From the NCBI RefSeq assembly GCF_003751385.1, contig NZ_RJVA01000009.1, forward strand, positions 496,001-560,000: a DNA stretch of 64,000 nucleotides, read 5' to 3'. The position numbers and the translations under genes were made by a program. This document shows, one piece after another, positions 1 through 10,167 of the stretch. The notes beneath the pieces are model-generated. The model worked only from the letters and a program-made list of their open reading frames with translations, was not told where the DNA came from and ran no database searches. Each line of letters opens with the position of its first letter. Within the stretch, counting starts at the first letter, position 1. This DNA is from Desulfosoma caldarium. GTDB lineage: Bacteria > Desulfobacterota > Syntrophobacteria > Syntrophobacterales > DSM-9756.

Positions 1-3000
1 ACACACAAGCCGCATCCTTTACAGAGGGCCGGATTGATCTCCGCCACGCCGCGCTCATTGAACCGAGGCGCCGAATAAGGACAAATGGCCACACAGGTGC
101 CGCACGCACTGCACAAGAACGGATTGGTTCGAGCTACCGTTCCCGGAAAGTGAATCCGGTCCCGGGCCAAAAGGGTTGCCGCTCGCGCCGCCGCGGCCTG
201 GGCTTGCGCAATGCTTTCCTCCAATGGCTTCGGATAATGAGCGAGGCCGCAGAGGAACACGCCGTCCGTGGCGAAATCCACCGGGCGCAGCTTGGCGTGG
301 GCTTCAATGAGAAAGCCGTCTTCGTTCATGGGCACTTTAAAGAGCTGGGCCAGAGCCTCATCGGCGTTGGGCACGATGGCCGTGGCCAAGGTGACCACAT
401 CGGCCGGCAACACCACGGGGCGTCGCAAAATGTGGTCGGTGACCGTAACGGTCAGACGGCCGTCGGCCTGCACCACCTTGGGTTTGTCCTCCAAAGAGTA
501 CCGAATGAACAGAACCCCCGCTCGCCGTGCCTCCTGATAGAGGCGCTCCCGCTCCCCGTAGGTTCGAATGTCCCGATACAGGACGTAGACCTCCGCGTCG
601 GGGTTGCGCTTCTTGATTTCCAAGGCGCTCTGGATGGTGTGGGTGCAGCACACGCGACTGCAATAGGGCCTCTGGGGCTCCCGGCTGCCCACACATTGAA
701 TGAAGACCACAGACTGAGCCTTTTCAATCGCCGGATCCTGCGCGCGCAGCTTTTGATCCAGTTCCAGGTGGGTGAGCACCCTTGAATCCTGTCCGTATAA
801 ATACTCGTCGGGCTTGAATTCCCGACCGCCCGTGGCGATGACCGCCACGCCGTGTTCCACCGTGACGGGTTCCGCGCCATTTTGGATCACCGATTTAAAG
901 TTGCCCACAAAACCGTCCACGTGGGTCAGCCGCGCCTGCAGATGGACCGTGATGTTGGGGTGTTGGAGAACGCGTTGCTGCAGCTGCGCGACATGTTTCT
1001 GAATGTCTTCGCCGCGCCACGTGTGGTTCAGATTCAGAGCCTGACCACCCAGCTGCGCTCCACTTTCCACCAGATCCACGGGGTAGCCCTGATCGGCCAA
1101 ACTCAAGGCCGCCGTCATTCCTGAAACGCCGCCCCCGAGCACCAAAGCGCGCCGTGTGACGGACAGTTCTGGCTCCGACAGCGGCTCCAAAAGGGCCACC
1201 TTGGCCACGGCCATGCGCACCAGATCTTTGGCCTTTTCCGTGGCCAGAGCCGGATCCATGCTGTGCACCCATGAATCGTGGTTGCGAATGTTAGCCATTT
1301 CAAACAAATACTTGTTCAACCCGGCATCGGCCATGGTTTCCTGAAACAACGGCTCATGTGTCCTGGGCGTGCAGGCCGCCACCACAATGCGGTTCAACTG
1401 GTGTTCGCGAATGACCTTTTTCATGACTTCCTGCGTGTCCTGCGAACACGTGTAGAGGTTGTCTGCGACGTACTCGACATACGGCAGGGACTTGGCGTAT
1501 TCGGCCACGGCCTTCACATCCACCACGCCGGCAATGTTGATGCCGCAATGGCATACAAAGACGCCGATGCGAGGAGGTTCTCCGTAGACGTCGCGTTGAG
1601 CTGGAATTTCCTTTTCCTTGACCAGCGTGCCGCGCACCGCTCCCAAAAGCCTTCCCGCGGCCGCCGCCGCCGCACTGGCCTCCATGACCGATTGGGGTAT
1701 GTCTTTGGGGCCTTGAAAAGCCCCGCACACAAAGACACCGGGTCGGGAACCGGCCACGGGGTCAAAGGAAGAGTGTTCGGCGAAAAGATCCTCGTTGAGT
1801 CGAACGTTCAGCCGGTCGGCCAAAGTCTTGGCGTGCGCGGGCGTCTGCAGCCCCACGGACAACACCACCAGATCAAAGACTTCTGAGACCACCCGGCCGT
1901 CTTCCGTGACGTAACGGACTTCCACGTCCCCGCCACTGCCCGGCACTTCTTCCAAGCTGTGGACACGGGAGCGAATGAAGCGCACCCCGTGCTCTTCCAT
2001 AGCTCGGTTGTAGTACCTCTCAAAGTCTTTGCCGTGCGTGCGCATGTCCATGTAAAAAATGGCCGCCTCCAGATCTTTGCCCACATGCTCCTTGGCGATG
2101 ACCGCTTCCTTGATGGCGTACATGCAGCAGACGGCCGAACAGTACGCATGGTCGCAGTGGTGAATGTCTCGGGATCCAACGCACTGCAGCCACGCGATCT
2201 TTTTGGGTTCCTTGTGGTCCGACGGCCTCACCACATGGCCCATGGTGGGACCCGAGGCCGAAAGAAGCCGCTCGAATTCCATGGCCGTCATCACGTTGGC
2301 CAGCCGCTTATAGCCGTACGTGTCATAGAGGCTGGGATCAAACGGTTCAAAACCGGGCGCCAAAATCACCGCCCCCACCTGAAGCTCTCGAACCCTTTCT
2401 TGGTCCTCATGCACCACGGCGTTGGCCAAACAGGCGTCCACGCAGCGGTAACATTCCGAACAAACGCCGCAGTTCAGGCACCGTTGCGCTTCGCGGCGCA
2501 CCTGCTCTTCGCTGAAACCCAACTGCACTTCGTTGAAATTGCCCCGCCGCTCCTCGGGACTCAGCCGCGGCATGCGCTCTCGAGGCATGCGATCGTAGCC
2601 TTCCGTCGGCACATCCTGCACCGCTTCCCAGCGCTTTTCGCGCCCCTTCTTCAAATCCTCACCGCGCAAAAACCGATCAATGGAAATGGCCGCCTCTTTC
2701 CCCGCCGCAATGGCTTCAATGACCGTGCGCGGCCCCGTCACCGCATCGCCTCCGGCAAAAATGTCCGGATCGTCCGACTGCAAGGTCACCGGATCCACCT
2801 TGAGGGTTCGCCAGTCACTGAGCGAGCAGGCACATTCCGGCGTCAGACACGCCCAGTCCGTCTCCTGGCCGATGGCCGCAATCACCGCATCCACTTCCAG
2901 AATAAAGTTGGATCCCGGAATCGCTACAGGTCGGCGCCTTCCGCTGGCATCCGGTTCTCCAAGGGCCATCTTGACACATTCGATGCCCTTGACCTTGCCG

Positions 3001-4355
3001 TCTTCCCCAAGGATCCGCACGGGATTGGTGAGGGTGAGAATCTCGATGCCTTCCTCGCGGCACTCCTCGATCTCTTCCTCATTGGCCGGCATCTCCGCTA
3101 CGCTTCGTCGATAAACAATAAAGGGCTTCGTGGATCCCGTGCGCAAAGCCGTGCGCACACAGTCCATGGCCACGTTCCCGCCACCCACAACCGCCACGCG
3201 GTCGCCCAAATAGATGCGTTCCCCCAGGTTCACGTCCCGCAGGAACCGCACGCCCGGAATCACCCCTTCCAGATCCTCACCCTCGATGCCCAGCTTCTTG
3301 CACTCATGCGCTCCAATGCCGATAAAAAACGCCTTGTAGCCCTGCTCGCGCAGCTGCCCGATGGTGATATCCTTGCCGATCTCCACGCCGGTTTTAAATT
3401 CCACCCCCATCTCGCGAATGACCTGGATTTCCGCTTCAACGATCTCCCGAGGCAGCCGGTAGGACGGAATGCCCACCGTCAGCATGCCCCCGAGAACCGG
3501 CAGCTTTTCAAACACCGTCACCCCATAGCCTTCCTGAGCCAGGTAATAGGCGCAGGTCAACCCCGCAGGGCCGGATCCAATAATGGCCACCTTTTCGTCC
3601 CGCTTCACCTTAATGTCCGGCACAAACCGGGTTTCGGCTTTGAGATCCAAATCGGCGATGTAGCGCTTGATAAAATCAATGGCCACCGGCTCATCCACCG
3701 TGCCTCGCCGACACGCCGTCTCACAAGGATGGTGGCACACCCGGCCGCAAATGGCCGGAAGCGGATTGTCCTTCTTGATGAGTTCCAAAGCCTCGCGATA
3801 CCGGCCCTGGGCCGCCAGAGCCACGTAGCCCTGAACCGAAATGTGCGCCGGACAGGTGGCTTTGCACGGAGACGTTCCGCGCTTTTCAATGGCAAAAGCC
3901 CCAGGTACCGCTTGAGCGTACCGGCGGTACGCCGCCCGCCGCTCGCTCAAACCCATGTCATACTCGTTTTTCAAGCCCACAGGACACACCCGAGCGCATT
4001 CCCCGCAGCCCGTGCATTTGTCCACATCAATGAAACGCGGCTTCTGCCGTATTTTCACCCGAAAATTCCCGGGCTCCCCCTCCAGGGCTTCCACTTCACT
4101 CAACGTCAAAATTTCAATATTCAAATGCCGGCCGACCTCGACCAGTTTGGGCGAGATGATTCACATGGCGCAATCGTTGGTGGGAAAGGTCTTGTCCAAC
4201 TGGGCCATCACACCCCCAATGGACGCCTCCTTTTCCACCAAATACACGTAATAACCCATTTCCGCCAAATCCAGCGCCGATTGCATGCCCGCAATTCCAC
4301 CGCCTACCACCAGGACCGATCCGATCAGGGGGGTGCTCGTGCCGTTGGAGTTCAT
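1..4355 (-). CDS. hdrA: HdrA-type FAD/Fe-S oxidoreductase, HdrA-GltD-HdrA fusion, selenoprotein, C-terminus cut by window edge
   Basis: This is a cytoplasmic electron-transfer flavoprotein of the heterodisulfide reductase subunit A family. It starts at ATG 4353-4355, preceded by a GGGAGA ribosome site; 1451 codons are visible and the frame runs off the left edge. Domains in order: an FAD-binding GGGIAG near residue 20; TNDCAM followed by an in-frame TGA as codon 65, where relatives have Cys or Sec; a 4Fe-4[13 protein letters not shown] near residue 114; an inserted GltD-like module (residues about 150-620) with a CHHPCETAC motif, a [14 protein letters not shown] dinucleotide site and a second site [11 protein letters not shown]; a Cys-rich [13 protein letters not shown] near 625; then a second HdrA part with VCHCG near 930, [11 protein letters not shown] and GGGVSGM near 1075; and a terminal ferredoxin [12 protein letters not shown]. 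Partners (HdrBC, MvhD or Flox-type subunits) would lie beyond the left edge. Reading TGA as stop would wrongly split the gene. A NAD(P)H-linked, bifurcating role is inferred from the family. Confidence 0.9.
4128..4145 (-). promoter_or_regulatory. Candidate bacterial SECIS stem-loop for the hdrA selenocysteine codon
   Basis: On the minus strand, bases 16-33 after the in-frame TGA can pair as a 6-bp stem (CTGGTC with GGCCGG in register, two of the pairs being G-U). The apical loop is GAGGTC, with G as its first base. Bacterial SECIS elements lie inside the coding frame just 3' of UGA and typically place a small loop with an early G about 16-37 nt downstream; this one fits by eye. It has not been folded or scored. 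Confidence 0.55.
4161..4163 (-). other. In-frame TGA read as selenocysteine (hdrA codon 65)
   Basis: The TGA falls exactly after TNDCAM. The frame then continues with a recognisable HdrA sequence, [20 protein letters not shown], with no other stop down to the window edge. In homologues this position is Cys, or Sec in some methanogens and deltaproteobacteria. Confidence 0.85.
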
Positions 4356-4493
4356 GGTCTTTCTCCCTGTCCACTCGAGATTCAAAAGGATACTTCACTT
4401 GATGTCGGCCGTGGTACGGCTCACGTCCCTCCAGGATTCCGCACAAAAGACAACGCGACGGGTAAGTGTGCTGCACGGCCGAAATCCCTTGGG

Positions 4494-4523
4494 GTTATAA
4501 AGCAGCCCTTCTCACAGAGTCAA
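4494..4523 (-). promoter_or_regulatory. Sigma70-type promoter for hdrA
   Basis: The minus strand carries TTGACT (4523-4518), an 18-base spacer and TATAAC (4499-4494). Both hexamers match five of six consensus bases. It lies about 140 bases upstream of the hdrA start, just beyond the end of the sensor kinase gene, so hdrA can be transcribed independently of it. Confidence 0.55.
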
Positions 4524-4560
4524 GCCGATGTGGCGAGAACTCCTAAGGTTTCATTGCATG

Positions 4561-7500
4561 TCACTTTTTGGGGGATGGGGTTGATCTGTGGTTTGGTTCG
4601 GCACCAAGCACCTCGCGAACCTTCCACAAAAGCGCTTGGGCCGTGAAGGGCTTGGAAATGAAAAAGGAGTCCTCGCCCCCGACACCGCGATGCACGAGAA
4701 TATCCGCTGTGTATCCGGACATGAACAGACAGGCCGCCTCGGGATGCCACGTTTTCAGTTGATCCCACAATTCCCGACCGCTCATTTGGGGCATGATCAC
4801 ATCCGTTAGGAGCAGATGCACGGGATCGGACGTCTTTTCCGCCCATTGCAGGGCCGCTTGGGGCTCTGAAAACGCATGGACCCGGTAGCCCCCGTTTTCC
4901 AGAACCGACTGGGCTAATTCCAAGACGGCGGGTTCGTCCTCCACCAAAAGCACCGTCTCTCCTGCTCCTTGCAACTCCTCTTCCGGCGATGGCCCCGATT
5001 CCGCGCGGTGCCCCTCGTCATCGACAATCAGGCGTGGGAAAAAGAGATCAAAGCGTGTGCCTCGGCCCGGAATGCTCTCCACGTCGATCCAACCATGGTT
5101 TTGTTTAACGATGCCGTAGACCGTGGACAATCCCAACCCCGTCCCTTTGCCCACTTCCTTGGTGGTGAAAAAAGGTTCAAAGATGCGCTCCAGGGTCTGG
5201 GCATCCATGCCGCAGCCGGTGTCCGAAACCGTCAGTCGCACATACTGGCCTTTAGGAATGTGAACGGGACCCGCCTTTCGAGTTCCATCCAGAACAACGT
5301 TTTCGGTCTCCAGGGTGATCATGCCCGTGCCTTGAATGGCGTCTCGACCATTGATCACCAGGTTGGCCACCATCTGATCCACTTGGGAAGGGTCCAAGAG
5401 CACCGGCCAAAGGTTTCGCCCGGGGCGCAGTTCCAAAAAGATTTCTTCCCCGATAAGCCTTTGGAGCATGCGGTGGGTTTCCGCAAGGTGCTCGTTGAGG
5501 TTCAGGGGCACGGGGCGAATCACTTCCTTGCGGGCAAAGGTGAGCAGTTGTCGCACCACGCCGGCGGAACGCTGCGCGGCCTTGTAGATTTCGTTGAGCA
5601 TTCGGTGCACGCGATCCTCGGAACGCACCAACCCCAGGGCCACTTCGGCGTACCCCATGATGATCTGCAGCGCGTTGTTGAAATCGTGGGCCACGCCGCC
5701 GGCCAGGCGTCCGATGGATTCCAGTTTTTGTGCTTGAGACAACTGGTCTTCCAATTGCCTTGTGGTCGTGATGTCCTGCTTCAGACCCAAGTAATGGCTG
5801 ATGCGTCCGGCTTCGTCCACTATGGGACAAATTGTGGCTTCTTCCCAAAACAAGGTGCCGTCCTTTTTCTTATTACAAAAAACACCCCGCCACACTTGCC
5901 CTTGCTTGAGTGCCGTCCACAAAGCGTCGTAAGTTTCGCGGGGCGTCTTTCCGGACTGCAAAATTCTCGGGTTCTGCCCCATGACCTCCTGAGGCGTGTA
6001 GCCTGTGAGGCGGCAGAACTGCTCGTTGACATATTCGATATGTGCCGAGGGATCTGTAATGACAATGGATAGAGGGCTTTGTTCCACCGCCTGCGTTAGA
6101 ACCCGCAATCGGGCTTCCATGGTTTTTTGCGCGGTGATATCCGTCTCGATGCCGATCATGCGCAGAGGCTTTCCGGCATCATCGCGCTCGATGACCTTGC
6201 CGCGATCTAAAATCCACACATAGCCACCTTCATTGGTGCGCACACGATAGGTCGCTTCAAAATACGGCGTTTTGCCCTCAAGGTGTTCCCGAAGGCAGGA
6301 CAGCACGCGGGGGCGGTCTTCGGGATGCACGGTTTCCGACCATGCCTTTTCGTCCTCCCAAACGCGCTTCGCATCCAGTCCTCGGCGTTCGGCCCATGCC
6401 GCATCTCGCACGATCCGTCTTTTCGACACATGCCAGTCCCAAGAACTCATGGACGCCGCCTCAAGGGCCAATTGATGTTTTTCCAGGGCTTCATGGAGCA
6501 GCTGCAGCGTGCGGCGCTCTTCCGTCTGGTCCCGAAAGACCAGCACACAACCCAGAATCTGCCCTGCAAGATCCACCATGGGCGCCGCACTGTCGGCAAT
6601 GGGCCGTTCCGTACCGTTGCGAGCCATGAGCACTGTGTGGTTGGCCAAACCGACGGTCACCCCTTGTTCCAGGACCTTGGCCACAGGATCCGGCACGGGA
6701 ACGCGCGTCTTTTCATTGACAATGCGAAACACTTCGGCACAGGGACGGCCTCGGGCTTCTTCGGCCTTCCATCCCGTAAGTTCTTCCGCCATGGGGTTCA
6801 TATCCTGAATGAAGCCTTCCTTGTCCGTGATGATGACCCCTTCGGCCATGCTTTCAAAAGTGATTCGAAGAACTTCTTGTCGCTTTCGGCTTTCGCTCAA
6901 AAGCCTTTGGATTTCCTGCGTTCTTCGGCGCACTTGAGTCCTGAGCAGCACAATCCATCCAAAGGCCGCCATAACCACAACACCCACCGAGCCCAAGACC
7001 CAGACGATCGTGCGCCACGGAATTCGCGATGCCAAGGGAATCCCCATCCACCGTCGATCGATCTTCTGGAGCGCTTCCGGATCCAAGGACGCAAAGCCCT
7101 GTTCCACGGCGTGGAGCACATCTTCACGCCCTTGGAGCACGGCCCGATGAAGCCACCCGCTATAGAGGGTGAAGCCTTTTTTAAAAGACCCGTGGGCACC
7201 GTATTTGGCCAGGAAGTAATTGGCCGGCGGCTCATCCATGCAAAAAATCTTGACCGTGCCCGCCGCGGCGTCCCGCACAATGGCTTCGTAGCTGGGGTAA
7301 AGGATCACGTTCGTGATGCCTTTCGCCCGCAAAACTTCAATGCATGCATCCCCTTTTTTCACGGCGACGGCAAATCCCTTGAGGGCGTGAACATCCGCAA
7401 GGCCCGAGATAGTTTCGTGGTAATAGACGCTCACGGGGATTTCGGCATAAGCTTTTCCGAACGCCCAAACTTCGGCCCGCTGCGGTGTAAGGAACACCGT

Positions 7501-7818
7501 ATCGAGGAGATCAGCTTGGCCTTGGCGAAACACTTCCTGAGCCTTCGCCCAGTCCATGGCCAGAAGCTGCACGGAGCGTCCGGTGGCTTTTTCCCATAGG
7601 GCCCACCGATCCACCAAAATGCCTCGAAGTCGACCTTCGGCATCTCGAAAAATGTACGGAGGGTAATTGTCGTCCAGGGCGACGCGCAAAGGCTGCCGGT
7701 CGGCGGCCTGCACTCCGGGCATGAAGACCGGCAGAGCCGCCAGAGTCCACAAGAAGCTCGTCACAAAAGCGAGGTACCCTACCCATAGCCGAACAGACCG
7801 CCGAAGCTTCGCCACCAT
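4561..7818 (-). CDS. Hybrid sensor histidine kinase with periplasmic solute-binding sensor domain
   Basis: This membrane-bound phosphorelay sensor has 1085 residues if it starts at ATG 7816-7818, which has GGAG about 8 bases upstream; a GTG three codons earlier overlaps that site. Domains: a signal or membrane segment (about 10-38), a single family-3 solute-binding domain (about 42-260), a membrane helix (about 270-293), three PAS/PAC units (about 315-430, 450-565, 575-690), a HisKA box GGVAHDFNN with phospho-acceptor His711, an HATPase domain with N box NLVINGRDA and GTGLGLSTVYG, and a C-terminal receiver with VEDEP and phospho-acceptor Asp1006 in LLTDVIMP. The internal receiver may pass phosphate to a separate Hpt protein, or may modulate the kinase. 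No response regulator lies next to it. The ligand (amino acid or similar) is unknown. It lies directly upstream of hdrA in the same orientation, but hdrA has its own promoter. Confidence 0.93.
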   Translation of the reverse strand: MVAKLRRSVRLWVGYLAFVTSFLWTLAALPVFMPGVQAADRQPLRVALDDNYPPYIFRDAEGRLRGILVDRWALWEKATGRSVQLLAMDWAKAQEVFRQGQADLLDTVFLTPQRAEVWAFGKAYAEIPVSVYYHETISGLADVHALKGFAVAVKKGDACIEVLRAKGITNVILYPSYEAIVRDAAAGTVKIFCMDEPPANYFLAKYGAHGSFKKGFTLYSGWLHRAVLQGREDVLHAVEQGFASLDPEALQKIDRRWMGIPLASRIPWRTIVWVLGSVGVVVMAAFGWIVLLRTQVRRRTQEIQRLLSESRKRQEVLRITFESMAEGVIITDKEGFIQDMNPMAEELTGWKAEEARGRPCAEVFRIVNEKTRVPVPDPVAKVLEQGVTVGLANHTVLMARNGTERPIADSAAPMVDLAGQILGCVLVFRDQTEERRTLQLLHEALEKHQLALEAASMSSWDWHVSKRRIVRDAAWAERRGLDAKRVWEDEKAWSETVHPEDRPRVLSCLREHLEGKTPYFEATYRVRTNEGGYVWILDRGKVIERDDAGKPLRMIGIETDITAQKTMEARLRVLTQAVEQSPLSIVITDPSAHIEYVNEQFCRLTGYTPQEVMGQNPRILQSGKTPRETYDALWTALKQGQVWRGVFCNKKKDGTLFWEEATICPIVDEAGRISHYLGLKQDITTTRQLEDQLSQAQKLESIGRLAGGVAHDFNNALQIIMGYAEVALGLVRSEDRVHRMLNEIYKAAQRSAGVVRQLLTFARKEVIRPVPLNLNEHLAETHRMLQRLIGEEIFLELRPGRNLWPVLLDPSQVDQMVANLVINGRDAIQGTGMITLETENVVLDGTRKAGPVHIPKGQYVRLTVSDTGCGMDAQTLERIFEPFFTTKEVGKGTGLGLSTVYGIVKQNHGWIDVESIPGRGTRFDLFFPRLIVDDEGHRAESGPSPEEELQGAGETVLLVEDEPAVLELAQSVLENGGYRVHAFSEPQAALQWAEKTSDPVHLLLTDVIMPQMSGRELWDQLKTWHPEAACLFMSGYTADILVHRGVGGEDSFFISKPFTAQALLWKVREVLGAEPNHRSTPSPKK

Positions 7819-8125
7819 GGCGCGCACTCCAAATAAACGGGATGTGGGTCAAAGGAAGCTTCTCAAAGAACGCCCCCACGGGTTTATGGTGCGGAAGCGG
7901 CGCCCAGGTCAATGATGGTTTGGGGCGAGCACCGCTTTCCGCATGATCGACTTTGGCACGGGATCACCAAGATGGTTCACAGAATGCGATGTGAAATCGC
8001 TTATGCCTTAGCCCAGGAAATATTGTCAAGGCGCCATCGCCCCAGCCCCCATTGTGGCCGAGTTCAGCATAAGGTTTTTGGTTCACAGAGCATGATCCGG
8101 CCAGCCACGGAGAGGCAATTCGCCC
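7819..8125 (-). other. Intergenic, no gene seen
   Basis: About 300 bases lie between the kinase start and the mgtE stop, both on the minus strand. I see no credible coding frame, RNA gene or clear terminator; the kinase promoter is presumably here. Confidence 0.5.
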
Positions 8126-9511
8126 TTAAAGACCCAGCAACAGCTTGGCCGTGCCGAAATAGATCAGCAAACCGGTAATGTCCACAACGGTTGTTAAGGC
8201 GGGACTGGCCACGACGGCGGGATCCCATTGCATCTTTGCGGCAGCCAATGGCAGCATGGCTCCAATAACGGCCGCCGTCACCACTTGCAAACTCAGAGCA
8301 AGGGCGATCACGGCTCCGATTTGGACCAGGTTATATCCCGAAGGAATGTCCGAGCCCTGAGACAGGAACATGACTTTTCCCCACGAAAGCACACCCAGGG
8401 CCAGAGCAAGGAGGAAAGCGATTTGGAATTCTTTCAAAAACACCCTGAGCGCGTCTTTTGGAGAGATTTCCCGCAAGGCCAGGGCACGCACAACCACTGT
8501 GGCCGACTGGCTGCCCACATTGCCCCCCGTGTCAGCCACCATGGGCATGTACAGGGCGAGGATGAGCATCTGAGCGAGAGCCGTTTCAAAGCTATGAATA
8601 ATGATGCCGGAGACCAAACCCAAAGCTGCCAAGCCGATGATCCAGTAGGCTCGATTCCTGAAATGCACCCAGGAAGGGGTCTTGAGGTACACACCGACTT
8701 CATGGCTTCCGGCAATCGCCATGAGTTTTTCCATATCTTCGGTGTGCTCCTGCGTGATGATGTCCATGGCATCGTCGTGCGTGATGATGCCCACCAAGGC
8801 GTCATCGCCGTTGATCACCGGCAGGGCGATGAGATCGTACTTCTGTATTTTTCGAGCCGCATCTTCCTGGTCGTCGTCCACGCGGGCAAAAACGACTTCC
8901 CGATGCATTATGTCCCCGACGAGGGCGTGCCGCGGGGCCACAATAAGCTCTCGTAACGATACGAAACCTAGAAGTTTACGACGCTCATCGACCACATAAG
9001 CGTAATAGATGGTTTCCTTGTCCGGGGCAATTTCTCTTAGATGCTCGATGGCTTCGGATGCCGTCATGTGCGGCGGCAAGGCGGCGTAGTCGGAGGTCAT
9101 CACCGCGCCGGCGGTCCCTTCGCGATAGGCCGCCAAGCGCCGAATATCTTCCCGTTCCGCGTGAGCCAGCGCGGGAAGAACGGCTTCCCGCATGTTTTCC
9201 GGCAGCCTTTTGAAGAGGTCCGCGCGATCGTCCGCAGACATGTCGGCCAAAAGCCGGGCGAGTTCATCGCGCGGCAGCGTTCTAACCGCTTCCACCTGCA
9301 GGTCCTCATCCAGGTGGCTGAAGATCTCCGCACGCTGCGGTGGCTCCGCATGCCGCAGCACCGCCCAAAATTCATCCGCCGAAAGGGCGGCAACAGCATC
9401 GGCAACGGCTGCCGGGTGCTCTTGTTTGCAAAAAACTCGAAGGGCCTTGGAATCCCGGGCTGAGATCTTTTCCCTCAGCTCGTGAAGGGAAAGCGGATTT
9501 TTTTGCAGCAT
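8126..9511 (-). CDS. mgtE: Magnesium transporter MgtE
   Basis: This is an inner-membrane Mg2+ channel gated by cytosolic Mg2+. Its 461 residues show the full family layout: an MgtE_N superhelical domain (about 30-130, with repeats such as LPENMREAVLPAL), a pair of CBS domains (about 135-255, GDIMHREVVFARVDD and ALPVINGDD), a connecting helix, and five C-terminal membrane helices (about 285-461). The pore motif PMVADTGGNVGSQS and the terminal TTVVDITGLLIYF are both intact. The start has a near-perfect ribosome site, AAGGAGGTGA, four bases before the ATG. It stands alone on the minus strand, divergent from transketolase. I looked for an M-box riboswitch upstream and did not recognise one. Confidence 0.96.
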   Translation of the reverse strand: MLQKNPLSLHELREKISARDSKALRVFCKQEHPAAVADAVAALSADEFWAVLRHAEPPQRAEIFSHLDEDLQVEAVRTLPRDELARLLADMSADDRADLFKRLPENMREAVLPALAHAEREDIRRLAAYREGTAGAVMTSDYAALPPHMTASEAIEHLREIAPDKETIYYAYVVDERRKLLGFVSLRELIVAPRHALVGDIMHREVVFARVDDDQEDAARKIQKYDLIALPVINGDDALVGIITHDDAMDIITQEHTEDMEKLMAIAGSHEVGVYLKTPSWVHFRNRAYWIIGLAALGLVSGIIIHSFETALAQMLILALYMPMVADTGGNVGSQSATVVVRALALREISPKDALRVFLKEFQIAFLLALALGVLSWGKVMFLSQGSDIPSGYNLVQIGAVIALALSLQVVTAAVIGAMLPLAAAKMQWDPAVVASPALTTVVDITGLLIYFGTAKLLLGL

Positions 9512-10167
9512 GGTTCACCTCCTTCTTCACCGCAGCCCATCGGGGGCGCGGCCGAAGGTGAACCGGTGGGCTAGAATTGCCTGCGCAGTACACCGATTAG
9601 GTCATAGGCCGCAACACACCCTCTGGGTTGCGTTGGGGAATCGTTCGATGGTTTGTGCATCAGGTGACGGGTTGTGGGTCGGCAACTGTGACTGCCATCC
9701 GACTCACTCATCATCCATCCTCCCCTGGTTGTCGTTGCGCTTTCAGGCTTGAGATCCCACTTGCCGGCGCTTCTTATTCGTTCATACGCCTTTGAAAGTC
9801 AAGACCTTAATAAAGACGGCCGTCCATTCAAGCCCACATTGTCTCGAAGTCTTGATCACGATCTCCATTCAGAGCAGGACGGGCACGGCAAGTCTTGTGG
9901 CAATTGGCTTTTTTCTTTGCAACCGAAAAGTTTGTTTGTGAACGGTTCTTAAAGAAGCGGCACACGCGGCCGAACCGTATCCCGCTTCACGGCACTTCGG
10001 CAGAATCCAATACGAGGCTCGGACAAGCTTTCCTGGACGCAGATCTTCAAACACCTGTCGATATGGTGACTTGACATCGTTGTGCAGGTGAGGCACGAGT
10101 GCGCGGGAGTGGCGCTGTGAATCATGAGGGTTTGGAATGACTTTTAATTTGTGGTGACAAGGAGTGA
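9512..10167. other. Intergenic between divergent mgtE and tkt, no gene seen
   Basis: This is a 656-base spacer. The small open frames in it have no family resemblance and atypical composition. TTGACA occurs at 10072-10077 on the plus strand, but no convincing -10 follows at the right distance. Both divergent promoters should lie here. Confidence 0.5.

Noticed and set aside
1959-4646. An 895-codon open frame on the + strand opposite hdrA
   Set aside because: It has no recognisable motif and mirrors the high-GC codon bias of hdrA on the other strand. The minus-strand frame holds all Fe-S and nucleotide-binding motifs.
6283-7599. Long + strand frame opposite the sensor kinase
   Set aside because: Antisense shadow of the kinase. 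The translated sequence has no domain features.
9512-9800. M-box riboswitch upstream of mgtE
   Set aside because: I did not see the conserved M-box core or a terminator/antiterminator pair, so I do not claim it.
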